Source: JBBKXP01 sp038251315
GTDB lineage: Bacteria > Pseudomonadota > Alphaproteobacteria > Rhodobacterales > Rhodobacteraceae
Direction of reading: 5' to 3'
DNA length: 30,338 nt
Assembly (NCBI GenBank): GCA_038251315.1
Contig: JBBSBK010000039.1
Location: 1 to 30,338, forward strand
A program made the translations under genes and the position numbers. The notes beneath the pieces were generated by a model that was given only the letters and a program-made list of their open reading frames with translations, did not search any database and was not told the origin of the DNA. Below, one piece after another: positions 8,750 to 16,062 of this stretch (position 1 is the stretch's first letter; every line of letters starts with the position of its first letter).

Positions 8750-9643
8750 CTATCCGGTCAGGATTGATCTGAGCGATTTCGACTCGTCGGCGATGAAGTC
8801 GAAGAATGCCGAGATGCGTCGCGTCCGTCGCTGGTCGGGATGCGCCAGAAGGCGCCAGGCGCGAGTCAGTTCCGGCACAGGACCAAGAATACAGACAAGA
8901 TCGGGCTCTGCATCGCCCAAGGCCAGCGGCAGTGGCGCGATCCCGACTCCGGCCTTTGCAGCGTAAATCAGGCCGAGGACGCTCGTATTTCGCGCGGCGT
9001 AGGCGGCATTTGGCGCCACCTGTTTGAGCCAGGTCGAGATGCGGTGCTTACTCATGCTTTCCTCGAAACCGATCAGCGGATGCTGGTCAAGTTCGTTGAC
9101 CGAAGCGGGACTGCCGTGGCGTTCAATATACTGCCGACTGGCATAGATCGCCCAGACCGAATCCGCGATCTTGCGACCCACCAGATCGCCGGCATCGGTG
9201 TCGCCTGATCGCAAGGCGACATCGGCTTCGCCCTTGGCGAGGTCGACGTATTGATCGCTGAGGACGAATTCGACCTTGAGGTCAGGATGGGCATCGTGAA
9301 ATCGATCCAGAATGCCGGACTCATTCAGCCGGAACGCAATCGGTTCTGGGCAGGTCAGGCGGATGACGCCCATGGACCGGCGCGCTGCGTCCGCGAGATC
9401 CTGCTCGAACGCTTCGGCGGCGGCGGCGACCGCTTTAGCCGCGGGCAGGATTGCGGCACCGAGATCGGTCAGGCGGTACCCCGATGGCAATCTCTCGACC
9501 ATTTGCTGCCCAAGGTGCTGTTCAAAAGCTGCAAGGCGTCGTTGCACCGTCGACTGATTGACTCCTAGCGCCCGACCGGCGGCGAGCGTGCTGCCGTGCC
9601 GAGCGACACCAAGAAAGAACTTCAGATCATCCCAGTTGAACAT
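8750..9643 (-). CDS. LysR-family transcriptional regulator
   Basis: A 297-residue DNA-binding regulator. Residues 1-60 are the LysR winged helix-turn-helix (FNWDDLKFFLGVARHGSTLAAGRALGVNQSTVQRR, cited only as a span of about residues 2-36), with the recognition helix around GVNQSTVQRRL. Residues about 90-290 form the periplasmic-binding-protein-like effector domain, with VIRLTCPEP and an LxGxxADVALR-type segment (AKGEADVALRSGD). The start is ATG 9643; in-frame sequence further upstream is not family-like. It is divergently transcribed from the secreted cupin gene across 233 bp, the usual arrangement for a LysR regulator and its target, so the cupin gene is its probable target (inference). The effector is unknown. 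It lies between lysC and ptsP, which are neighbours in many alphaproteobacteria. Confidence 0.92.
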   Translation of the reverse strand: MFNWDDLKFFLGVARHGSTLAAGRALGVNQSTVQRRLAAFEQHLGQQMVERLPSGYRLTDLGAAILPAAKAVAAAAEAFEQDLADAARRSMGVIRLTCPEPIAFRLNESGILDRFHDAHPDLKVEFVLSDQYVDLAKGEADVALRSGDTDAGDLVGRKIADSVWAIYASRQYIERHGSPASVNELDQHPLIGFEESMSKHRISTWLKQVAPNAAYAARNTSVLGLIYAAKAGVGIAPLPLALGDAEPDLVCILGPVPELTRAWRLLAHPDQRRTRRISAFFDFIADESKSLRSILTG

Positions 9644-9673
9644 GCATGCGTTATGCGCTTTCGCGGCCCCCCT

Positions 9674-9687
9674 ATGCAATCGTGCAT
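9674..9687. promoter_or_regulatory. Inverted repeat in LysR-cupin intergenic region
   Basis: ATGCA-ATCG-TGCAT is a perfect 5-bp inverted repeat with a 4-nt centre, 31 bp upstream of the LysR start. LysR proteins bind dyads near their own divergent promoters, classically T-N11-A; here the spacing between the inner T and A is ten, so the fit is imperfect. It is offered as a candidate operator only. Confidence 0.3.
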
Positions 9688-9860
9688 CTGTCGGAACGGG
9701 AGCGTCGGGTGTAATCTGATGGCGTCGGACCTGCTTTCGGGGTCCGGCAAGGCGGCGAACCAACACTTTTCAAGACCGCCGCTAAGTTTGCCATTTTCTG
9801 AAACCATCGAGACCGGATCGGTGGCGTCGGCCATCGTCGGTCGGCGGCTCGGCCATCCCC

Positions 9861-9867
9861 AAAGGAG
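9861..9867 (+). promoter_or_regulatory. Ribosome binding site of the cupin gene
   Basis: AAAGGAG lies 9 nt before the ATG at 9877. It decides that start over the internal in-frame ATG at 9898, which has no comparable site. It is one of the strongest Shine-Dalgarno sequences in the window. Confidence 0.7.
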
Positions 9868-9876
9868 AAATGCACT

Positions 9877-10302
9877 ATGTGGACTTCAATTCTTCCAATG
9901 CGAAAGGTCTCGGCGGGTCTCGCCCTGATACTTCTGTTGCCCGCCGCTCTGCAAGCGCAAGACGCGGCACCAGCCAGACCGACCCTGTTACTGGATCAGG
10001 TTGTTGCAGACATGCCGATCGGTGCAGAGCAGGAAATCCGCGTCCTGACCGCGACTTTCGAACCTGGGCAGAAAACGCCTTTTCACACCCATCGTTTTCC
10101 GGTCACCGTGCATGTTCTCGACGGTGAATTCGTCCTTGAGGTCGACGGAATGGATCCAGTGCGGCACGCTGCGGGCGACACTTTCGTCGAGCCGCCCAAC
10201 GTCAAGATGATCGGTTCGAACGGCAGCGCCGACGGCCCCCTGAGCGTCCTCATCTTTTATGTCAGTGACCCGGAAACACCGTTCCTCGACCCGATCGAGT
10301 GA
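9877..10302 (+). CDS. Secreted small cupin-domain protein
   Basis: A 141-residue protein with a signal peptide: MRK charges, a hydrophobic core (GLALILLLPAAL) and a likely cleavage after ALQA before QDAAPA, so it is exported to the periplasm. The mature part is one cupin barrel. Motif 1 is FHTHRFPVTVHVLDGEF: both histidines of HxH are present, but the usual glutamate position is Val or Thr. Motif 2 is AGDTFVEPPNVKMIGSN, where the usual histidine ligand is Met. Metal binding may therefore be weakened or changed; catalysis cannot be predicted. It diverges from the LysR gene, which probably controls it. It converges on lysC with about 89 bp between the stops. Confidence 0.85.
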   Translation: MWTSILPMRKVSAGLALILLLPAALQAQDAAPARPTLLLDQVVADMPIGAEQEIRVLTATFEPGQKTPFHTHRFPVTVHVLDGEFVLEVDGMDPVRHAAGDTFVEPPNVKMIGSNGSADGPLSVLIFYVSDPETPFLDPIE

Positions 10303-10364
10303 TCGGAACCCGCCGGCAAAGGAAACTATGCGGAACCCGAAGTTTGCGTCGGATCGCCCAGAAC

Positions 10365-10381
10365 CGGGGCCAATGGCCCCG
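10365..10381. terminator. Hairpin between convergent cupin and lysC genes
   Basis: CGGGGCC-AAT-GGCCCCG is a perfect 7-bp GC stem with a 3-nt loop in the short gap between the convergent stops. No T-run follows on either strand, so it is not a textbook intrinsic terminator. A bidirectional pause or terminator role is inferred from position. Confidence 0.45.
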
Positions 10382-10391
10382 ATTCACTCGC

Positions 10392-11630
10392 TCAGGCAAC
10401 CTTGTCCAGCCCAAAGGTGTCGTGCAGCGCCTGTACCGCCAGTTCCATGTATTTTCGGTCGATCAGCACCGAGATCTTGATTTCGGAGGTGGTGATGACC
10501 TTGATGTTGATGTTCTCGTCGCGCAGCGCCTTGAACATCTGCGCGGCTACGCCTGCATGACTGCGCATCCCGATGCCGACGACCGATACCTTGGCGACGC
10601 CATCGTCGGTCACAAGGTCATGGAACGCGATTTCGCCCCGCGCTGCCGCTTCATTCACCGCCTTGGCTGCCCGCAGCACCTGATCGGTCGGGCATGAAAA
10701 CGTCATGTCGGTGCGTCCGTCCTCGGAAATATTCTGCACGATCATGTCGACATTGACTCCGGCGTCTGCCAGCGGGCCAAAGATTGCGGCGGCAATACCC
10801 GGTTTGTCGGCCACCGAGATCAGCGTCATCTTGGCCTCGTCGCGGCTAAAGGCCACCCCGGCCACGGCATTGCTTTCCATGATATCCTCCTCGTCGCAGA
10901 CCAGCGTGCCCGCCGTATCCGATGGTTCCTCGAAACTGCTCAAGACCCGCAGTCGGACCTTGTAACGCATGGCCAGTTCGACCGAACGGGTCTGCAAAAC
11001 CTTGGCACCAAGGGATGCCAGTTCCAGCATCTCCTCGAAGGAAATGCGATCCAGCTTGCGGGCCTTGGCGCAGATCCGCGGGTCGGTCGTGTAAACGCCA
11101 TCGACGTCGGTGTAGATGTCGCAGCGTTCGGCCGTGAACGCCGCTGCAAACGCCACTGCTGTTGTATCCGAACCGCCGCGCCCCAGTGTTGTGATCCGCC
11201 CTTCCGGGCTGACGCCTTGGAACCCGGCGACAACGGCCACCTTCATCCCTTCGGCAAATTTGCGGCGAATGTTAGCGGGGGGAATATCCTCGATCCGGGC
11301 GGATGAGTGGGCGCTGGTCGTCATCACCGGCACCTGCCAGCCTTGCCAACTGCGCGCCGGAATATCCATTTCCTGCAACCGCAGCGCCATCAGGCCGGCG
11401 GTGACATTCTCGCCAGACGATACTACGGCGTCATATTCGCGGGCGTCATAGAGGGGCGAGGTGTCGTCGACCCAGCTGACCAGTTCGTTGGTCTTGCCCG
11501 ACATCGCCGACACGATGACGATGACATCGTACCCCTTGGCGACCTCGACCGCGACGCGCTTGGACGCGCGGGCGATCCGGTCGACATTGGCAACCGAAGT
11601 GCCGCCGAATTTCATTACAAGTGTCGGCAT
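10392..11630 (-). CDS. lysC: Aspartate kinase
   Basis: Phosphorylates L-aspartate to aspartyl-4-phosphate, the first step toward lysine/diaminopimelate, threonine and methionine; cytosolic. The 412-residue length is the family norm for the lysC class. Residues 1-240 are the amino-acid kinase fold with MKFGGTSVANVDRIA at the N-terminus, VSAMSGKTNELV, VVSSGENVTAGLMA and TTLGRGGSDTTAVAFAAA. From about 265 to the end come tandem ACT domains (ISVADKPGIAAAIFGPLADAG and VVGIGMRSHAGVAAQMFKAL), which carry feedback inhibition by lysine and/or threonine. The start is ATG 11630 with AGGGG 5 nt upstream. An internal GTG/ATG site for a separate beta subunit, as in some lysC genes, was not examined further. 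ptsP, its usual partner, lies about 1.8 kb downstream. Confidence 0.96.
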   Translation of the reverse strand: MPTLVMKFGGTSVANVDRIARASKRVAVEVAKGYDVIVIVSAMSGKTNELVSWVDDTSPLYDAREYDAVVSSGENVTAGLMALRLQEMDIPARSWQGWQVPVMTTSAHSSARIEDIPPANIRRKFAEGMKVAVVAGFQGVSPEGRITTLGRGGSDTTAVAFAAAFTAERCDIYTDVDGVYTTDPRICAKARKLDRISFEEMLELASLGAKVLQTRSVELAMRYKVRLRVLSSFEEPSDTAGTLVCDEEDIMESNAVAGVAFSRDEAKMTLISVADKPGIAAAIFGPLADAGVNVDMIVQNISEDGRTDMTFSCPTDQVLRAAKAVNEAAARGEIAFHDLVTDDGVAKVSVVGIGMRSHAGVAAQMFKALRDENINIKVITTSEIKISVLIDRKYMELAVQALHDTFGLDKVA

Positions 11631-11707
11631 CGCAGCCCCTGAAAGAATGTGCCGCCGTCTTAGTCGGGCCGCGTGCCAAGGGCAACGGCCACCACACAAC
11701 GTCTTTT

Positions 11708-11764
11708 AGCTTCTGTTGGCTGAAAATATCTCGGGGGAGGCCAAAGGCCGGGGGCAGCGCCCCC
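11708..11764 (-). repeat. Double-hairpin gene-end element after the SDR gene (probable terminator)
   Basis: Read on the minus strand, the SDR stop is followed after 5 nt by GGGGGC-GCT-GCCCCC (plus-strand 11750-11764), then GGCC-TTT-GGCC (11739-11749), then CTCCCCCGAGATATTTTCAG and an AACAGAAG tail. A GC hairpin, a second hairpin, then CCCCCGAG-ATATTT is, from memory, a common intergenic element in Rhodobacterales. The position just after a stop suggests transcription termination. The lysC promoter must lie between it and 11630. Confidence 0.6.
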
Positions 11765-11769
11765 AAGCG

Positions 11770-12426
11770 TCAGAACGGAAACGCGCTGCCGTCCCAGGTC
11801 TCGAAGCAGCCGGTCGTGGTGACGCTCAGCCGGGCGAACCGCTGGATCAGCCCCTCTGCCGCCTCTTTGGGATCAATCGCTGCACCGGCCCCGCCCATGT
11901 CGGTACGCACCCAGCCGGGGTGATAGATGCCCACGGCAATCCCGTCGACGCGCAGATCCACGGCCAGATTGCGCCCAAGGTTCAGCGCCGCCGCCTTGGA
12001 CGCGCGGTAAATGTAGCTGCCGCCCGAGGCCCGCTCGTCCGACGCCATCTGGCTGGAGATGATCGCGATCTTTGCGTCCTTGGCCGCCCGCAGGTTGGGC
12101 AAAAGGGTCTGGATCGTCTGGAAAACCCCGGTCACGTTGGTCGCAAATGTCGCGGCCCACAGGTTTGGGGCGAACCCGTCGGCCAGCTTTTGCCCCTTGT
12201 CACGATAGACCCCGGCGTTGCACACCAGCAAGCTGACGGGCTGATCCTTCAATGTCGCGGCAAGCGCCGCAAACGACCCCTGATCGGTCACATCCAGCGC
12301 CAGCAGGTCAGTGCCGTCCGGTTCGCGCGCCGTCCCGCGCACATTCACCCCCTTGGTGGCGTAGCCGTCCAGCAGGGCCTTGCCGATCCCGCGGTTGGCC
12401 CCGGTGATCAGTGTCAGGGCACTCAA
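11770..12426 (-). CDS. Short-chain dehydrogenase/reductase (CsgA-like), TTG start
   Basis: NAD(P)-dependent oxidoreductase, 218 residues, substrate unknown. The cofactor motif TGANRGIG is at residues 8-15, CNAG at about 69-72, active-site serines in ISSQMAS at about 123-128, and the catalytic pair Y140-x3-K144 in YRASK. The C-terminal YHPGWVRTDMGG segment is typical of CsgA/sniffer-like SDRs. The only fitting start is TTG at 12426, which overlaps the TGA stop of the DUF1178 gene as TTGA, so translation is probably coupled to that gene. The two overlapping genes form a unit with a probable terminator at 11739-11764. Confidence 0.86.
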   Translation of the reverse strand: MSALTLITGANRGIGKALLDGYATKGVNVRGTAREPDGTDLLALDVTDQGSFAALAATLKDQPVSLLVCNAGVYRDKGQKLADGFAPNLWAATFATNVTGVFQTIQTLLPNLRAAKDAKIAIISSQMASDERASGGSYIYRASKAAALNLGRNLAVDLRVDGIAVGIYHPGWVRTDMGGAGAAIDPKEAAEGLIQRFARLSVTTTGCFETWDGSAFPF

Positions 12427-12845
12427 TGCGTGCGCTTTCGCGGGCCAAAGGGCAGCGGGGCAACAGGCACGCCGTCCTCAATGAGCTTGCGCGCCTCGTC
12501 CACCTGCGCTTCGCCCCAGATCGACCGTTCCGGCATGTCGCCCGCGTGCATCGCACGGGCCTCGGCGGCAAAACTCAGGCCGACGTAGTCAGAATCAATT
12601 TCGACCTTTCGGCGCAGATCGGCCAGCGCCTGTTCGGCGGGGCTTGCCGGCGCGGAAAGCGGCCTGTCATGGAGGTGGCGATCGGTGCTGACCGCAGGAG
12701 CCATCAATGCCTTGCTGATTGCCCCTGACCCGCAGACCGCGCAGGCCAGCATCCCGGCCACATCCAGTGCCTCATAGGCCGCAGCTGACGCGAACCAGCT
12801 GTCGAACCGGTGGTCATTGTCGCAGTGAAGGGTAAAGCGGATCAT
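12423..12845 (-). CDS. DUF1178 family protein
   Basis: A 140-residue conserved alphaproteobacterial protein of unknown function. The N-terminus IRFTLHCDNDHRFDSWFAS, followed by MLACAVCGSG and ISKALMAP, is the family pattern. Cysteines and histidine arranged as C-x3-H near residue 8 and C-x2-C near residues 35-38 suggest a small zinc site (inference). The C-terminal PLPFGPRKRTH resembles the usual end. ATG 12845 is chosen; in-frame sequence upstream is not family-like. The stop overlaps the TTG start of the following SDR gene. Confidence 0.87.
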   Translation of the reverse strand: MIRFTLHCDNDHRFDSWFASAAAYEALDVAGMLACAVCGSGAISKALMAPAVSTDRHLHDRPLSAPASPAEQALADLRRKVEIDSDYVGLSFAAEARAMHAGDMPERSIWGEAQVDEARKLIEDGVPVAPLPFGPRKRTH

Positions 12846-12915
12846 CGGCTGTCGGTTTCCTGAACTTGGTCGGCTGTCATACTTAAGCCTTTGTGCCGTC
12901 ATGGCAATGCGCCCG

Positions 12916-13395
12916 TCAGCCTTGCCGGGTCAACATCCGGGGATCGAAGGTGGCAAGAATCTGGCGCAGCTCCGGTTCGTCGACCTTTGTCGCGGCCTTG
13001 GTCAGGGTGTACCATTTGCGGCGCCGCTGATGCTGTTCCGGCCATGCCATATGCACGGCGGTGACATGCACCGGATAGACAAGGGCGATGACCGGGGTGC
13101 GGGTGCGGTCCAGCGGCTTGATGTAGGAATAGACGCCGAGGCACCGATCAAAGGTATCGCCGGTCAGCCCGGCCTCCTCCCACGCCTCGGTCGCTGCGGC
13201 GTCGGCAGGGGTCTGTTTGTGCATCGGCCAGCCTTTCGGCAATATCCACCGCCCGGTGCCACGGCTGGTCACCAGACAGGCCTGCACCACGTCGCCGACA
13301 GATCGATAACACAGCGCCGCGAACTGGGTGCGCACGTCGGTCTTGCCGCCGTAGCGCAGCTTGATGGGCAGTTGGGCCGGGTTGTCGTGGTTCAT
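12916..13395 (-). CDS. NUDIX hydrolase (diphosphoinositol-polyphosphatase-like)
   Basis: A 159-residue nucleotide- or polyphosphate-diphosphate hydrolase; substrate not determinable. The fold is recognised by TQFAALCYR, RWILPKGWPMHK and the NUDIX box region from G55 to about residue 77, ending EAWEEAGLTG (E70, E73 and E74 are metal ligands). Two box positions are unusual: the first Glu is Gln (position 61) and the Arg before E70 is Thr. The metal-binding REUxEE core is otherwise kept as TEAWEE. The LPKGWP opening is usual for this short alphaproteobacterial type. Start ATG 13395. It is divergent from modA, with an inverted repeat in the shared promoter region. Confidence 0.87.
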   Translation of the reverse strand: MNHDNPAQLPIKLRYGGKTDVRTQFAALCYRSVGDVVQACLVTSRGTGRWILPKGWPMHKQTPADAAATEAWEEAGLTGDTFDRCLGVYSYIKPLDRTRTPVIALVYPVHVTAVHMAWPEQHQRRRKWYTLTKAATKVDEPELRQILATFDPRMLTRQG

Positions 13396-13432
13396 TGTCG
13401 GCTCGGATCTGGGGGTGACTCGGGTTCGATCG

Positions 13433-13457
13433 TTGCACCGCGCGTCACGCGATGCAA
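13433..13457. promoter_or_regulatory. 25-bp imperfect inverted repeat between NUDIX and modA genes
   Basis: Arms TTGCACCGCG (13433-13442) and CGCGATGCAA (13448-13457) are complementary except for one position, around a CGTCA centre. It lies 38 bp before the NUDIX start and 64 bp before modA. It does not look like the E. coli ModE box (TATATA-rich), so its protein, if any, is unknown. Confidence 0.4.
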
Positions 13458-13520
13458 ATGGCAAACTGATGACAGGCGATCATGGTTGCCAATCGTGGCA
13501 CTGCATGGATATCTGGCCGC

Positions 13521-14273
13521 ATGATGCGAAACCTGACCCGTCCATTTACCCTGTTGTGCCTGCTTGCCGCCACACCCGCCACCGCGGATGACATCACCGT
13601 TTTTGCCGCCGCGAGCTTGCAGACCGCGCTTGACCGGGTCGCCGCCGACTGGGCGGCCGATACCGGCAACCGCGTGATCGCGGTTTATGACGGATCTGGC
13701 CGTCTGGCTCGTCAGATTGCCCAAGGGGCGCCAGCCGACATCTTTATTTCAGCCAGCCCCGACTGGATGGATTCGCTGGAAATTGACAAGACCATCGTGC
13801 CGTCCAGCCGGAGCGACATTCTGGGCAATGCACTGGTGCTGATTGCCCCCGCCGGAGCAACCATCGCCGATCCGCTGGCCGATCTGATGGCGCGCCTTGG
13901 TGACGGCAAGCTGGCGATGGGTAACGTCGATACGGTACCGGCCGGGGTCTATGGCAAGGCCGCGTTGACCAGCCTCGGGCTGTGGGAGGCTGTCGCGCCG
14001 CATGTTGCGCAGACCGATAGCGTCCGTGCCGCTCTGGCGCTTGTCAGCCTGGGCGAGGCGTCCATGGGGATCGTCTATGCGAGCGACGCCATGGCCGACA
14101 AGGGCGTGCAGGTGATCGCGATTTTTCCCGATGAAAGCCACCCGCCGATCATCTATCCCGCCGCCCTGACTGGCGATGCCGGTCCCGCAGCGCAGGCGTT
14201 CCTCGACTACCTCTCGACCCCATTGGCGCGGGCGGTCTTTGTGGCAGAAGGGTTCGCCGGGGCACCAAAGTGA
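13521..14273 (+). CDS. modA: Molybdate ABC transporter substrate-binding protein
   Basis: Periplasmic protein that captures molybdate (or tungstate) and delivers it to ModBC. About 22 residues form the signal peptide (MMRNLTRPFTLLCLLAATPATA, then DDITVFAAASL). The mature N-terminus ITVFAAASLQTALDRVA, GSGRLARQIAQGAPADIFISAS, and the later GNVDTVPAGVYGKAAL and SLGEASMGIVYASDA are standard ModA landmarks. These contain the serine and small residues that hydrogen-bond the oxyanion. ATG 13521 is chosen because the signal peptide starts there (13524 is equally possible). The stop TGA overlaps the modB GTG start. It heads the modABC operon; no modE gene is in the window. Confidence 0.93.
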   Translation: MMRNLTRPFTLLCLLAATPATADDITVFAAASLQTALDRVAADWAADTGNRVIAVYDGSGRLARQIAQGAPADIFISASPDWMDSLEIDKTIVPSSRSDILGNALVLIAPAGATIADPLADLMARLGDGKLAMGNVDTVPAGVYGKAALTSLGLWEAVAPHVAQTDSVRAALALVSLGEASMGIVYASDAMADKGVQVIAIFPDESHPPIIYPAALTGDAGPAAQAFLDYLSTPLARAVFVAEGFAGAPK

Positions 14274-14962
14274 CGGCAATCGGCCCAGCAGAATGGGAGG
14301 CCGTGCGCCTGTCGCTCTGGGTGGCACTTTGGGCGACACTCTGCAGTTTGCCGTTGGCGCTTTTGTGCGCCTTTGCGCTGGTCCGGGGCCGGTTCTGGGG
14401 CCGGGGCGCGCTGAACATCCTGGTTCACCTGCCCCTGGTCATGCCCCCCGTCGTCACCGGCTATCTGTTGCTGCTGACCTTCGGACGGCGCGGCCCGGTT
14501 GGCGGGTTTCTGGAACAGGCGTTCGGTTTGGTGTTCGCGTTCAGATGGACCGGCGCCGCGCTGGCCGCCGCCGTCATGGGTTTTCCGCTGATGGTGCGGG
14601 CGATGCGGATGGGGATTGCTGCGGTGGACCGGCGGCTTGAGGATGCGGCGGCCACACTTGGGGCGTCGCGCTGGCGGGTCTTTGCCACCATTACCCTGCC
14701 GCTGGCCGCGCCCGGCGTGCTGGCCGGCGCAATCCTTGGTTTCGCCAAGGCGCTGGGCGAATTCGGCGCGACGATCACCTTCGTATCCAACATCCCCGGC
14801 CAGACCCGGACCATCCCCCTGGCGATCAATGCCGCCTTGGACGTACCGGGTGGGGAACCGCTGGCGCTGTCGCTTGCGCTGGTGTCGGTCGGACTGGCGG
14901 CGCTGGCCCTCGTCGCGTCGGAATGGGTCGCGCGACGGTTGTCCGACCGGGGGACGTTGTGA
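14270..14962 (+). CDS. modB: Molybdate ABC transporter permease
   Basis: Inner-membrane channel subunit of the molybdate importer, 230 residues with about five to six transmembrane helices. The cytoplasmic EAA loop that contacts the ATPase is seen as LEDAAATLGASRWRVFATITLP (about residues 124-145), with the conserved glycine in LGAS. LPLVMPPVVTGYLLL and the ALGEFGATITFVSNIPGQT stretch are characteristic of ModB/CysT-type permeases. Start is GTG 14270, overlapping the modA stop as GTGA; the stop overlaps the modC start by one base (TGATG). All three mod genes are therefore translationally linked. Confidence 0.94.
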   Translation: MTAIGPAEWEAVRLSLWVALWATLCSLPLALLCAFALVRGRFWGRGALNILVHLPLVMPPVVTGYLLLLTFGRRGPVGGFLEQAFGLVFAFRWTGAALAAAVMGFPLMVRAMRMGIAAVDRRLEDAAATLGASRWRVFATITLPLAAPGVLAGAILGFAKALGEFGATITFVSNIPGQTRTIPLAINAALDVPGGEPLALSLALVSVGLAALALVASEWVARRLSDRGTL

Positions 14963-16029
14963 TGCTGTCGGTCAGTTTGCGCCATGACTTTGCCGGTTTC
15001 AGCCTCGATCTGGGGTTTGACGCGCCCGCCGGGCTGACCGTGCTTTTCGGCCCGTCCGGGTCGGGTAAGACCAGCGTGATCAATGCCGTCGCCGGACTGT
15101 TGCACCCCAAGGCGGGCCGGATCGCGCTGGACACCGCGGTGCTGTTGGATACCGCGACGGGTGCTGACGTGCCGACCCATCGCCGCCGGATCGGTTATGT
15201 CTTTCAGGATGCCCGGTTGTTTCCGCACATGAGCGTCGGGCGCAACCTGACCTATGGCGGCAGCCACGACCGGGACAGGATCATTGCCCTGCTGGGGCTG
15301 GATGGCCTGCTTGACCGTCGCCCCGCAACCCTGTCGGGGGGCGAAAAGCAGCGTGTCGCGCTGGGCCGGGCGCTGATGTCAGACCCGGCGTTGCTGTTGA
15401 TGGATGAACCGCTTGCCGCACTCGACACGCCGCGCAAGGCCGAAATCATGCCCTATATCGAGGCGCTGCGCGACCGTGTCCGCATCCCGATCCTCTACGT
15501 CAGTCACGACGTGGTCGAAGTCGCGCGGCTGGCCACCACGCTCGTGCTGATGGACCGGGGTCGGATTACCCGCTCCGGGCCGCTGGAAACTGTTCTGTCG
15601 GACCCTGCTGCCGTGCCCCTGATGGGGCCGCGCGACGCAGGTGCGGTGATCCGGGGAACCATTGCGGCGCATGACCGGGACGGGCTGAGCGTTGTGCAAT
15701 TCGATGGCGGCCAGCTGATTCTGCCGGGGCCGCTGGGGCCGGTCGGTGCCGTCGTGCGGGTCAGAGTGGCGGCGCAGGATGTGATCCTGTCGCTGCGTGC
15801 GCCGACCGGCATATCGGCACTGAACGTGCTGTCCGTGACTGTGACCGGGCTAGCAGGCGGCACTTTAGGGGTGGCCGTCGGGTTGCGGGCGGGCAACACC
15901 GCGCTGCTGGCGCGGGTCACCCGGCGGTCCGCGGTTGCGCTGGGGCTGGTGGCGGGACAGCAGATTTTTGCCATCCTCAAGGCAAATGCGATCGCGCCAC
16001 AGGACGTCGGGCCGCAAGACGAAACTTGA
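14962..16029 (+). CDS. modC: Molybdate ABC transporter ATP-binding protein
   Basis: ATPase that powers molybdate import, cytosolic face of the inner membrane, 355 residues. The motifs in order are Walker A GPSGSGKTS (30-38), Q-loop in YVFQDARLFPHMSV, ABC signature LSGGEKQ (124-130), Walker B LLLMDEP (144-150; D148, E149), and H-loop H182 in VSHD. From about residue 235 onward a C-terminal TOBE/Mop-like domain (VRVAAQDVILSL and the later SVTVTGLAGG) can bind molybdate and regulate activity. Start ATG 14962 is fixed by the 1-nt overlap with modB. The operon appears to end here; only decayed sequence follows for about 1 kb. Confidence 0.95.
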   Translation: MLSVSLRHDFAGFSLDLGFDAPAGLTVLFGPSGSGKTSVINAVAGLLHPKAGRIALDTAVLLDTATGADVPTHRRRIGYVFQDARLFPHMSVGRNLTYGGSHDRDRIIALLGLDGLLDRRPATLSGGEKQRVALGRALMSDPALLLMDEPLAALDTPRKAEIMPYIEALRDRVRIPILYVSHDVVEVARLATTLVLMDRGRITRSGPLETVLSDPAAVPLMGPRDAGAVIRGTIAAHDRDGLSVVQFDGGQLILPGPLGPVGAVVRVRVAAQDVILSLRAPTGISALNVLSVTVTGLAGGTLGVAVGLRAGNTALLARVTRRSAVALGLVAGQQIFAILKANAIAPQDVGPQDET

Positions 16030-16062
16030 ACGATCTGAAGGTTGACTACGGATTCAAAAAGC

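Noticed and set aside
11716..12588. Plus-strand open frame of 290 codons opposite the SDR and DUF1178 genes
   Set aside because: No recognisable domain, arginine/glycine-rich composition, and both minus-strand genes there carry intact motifs.
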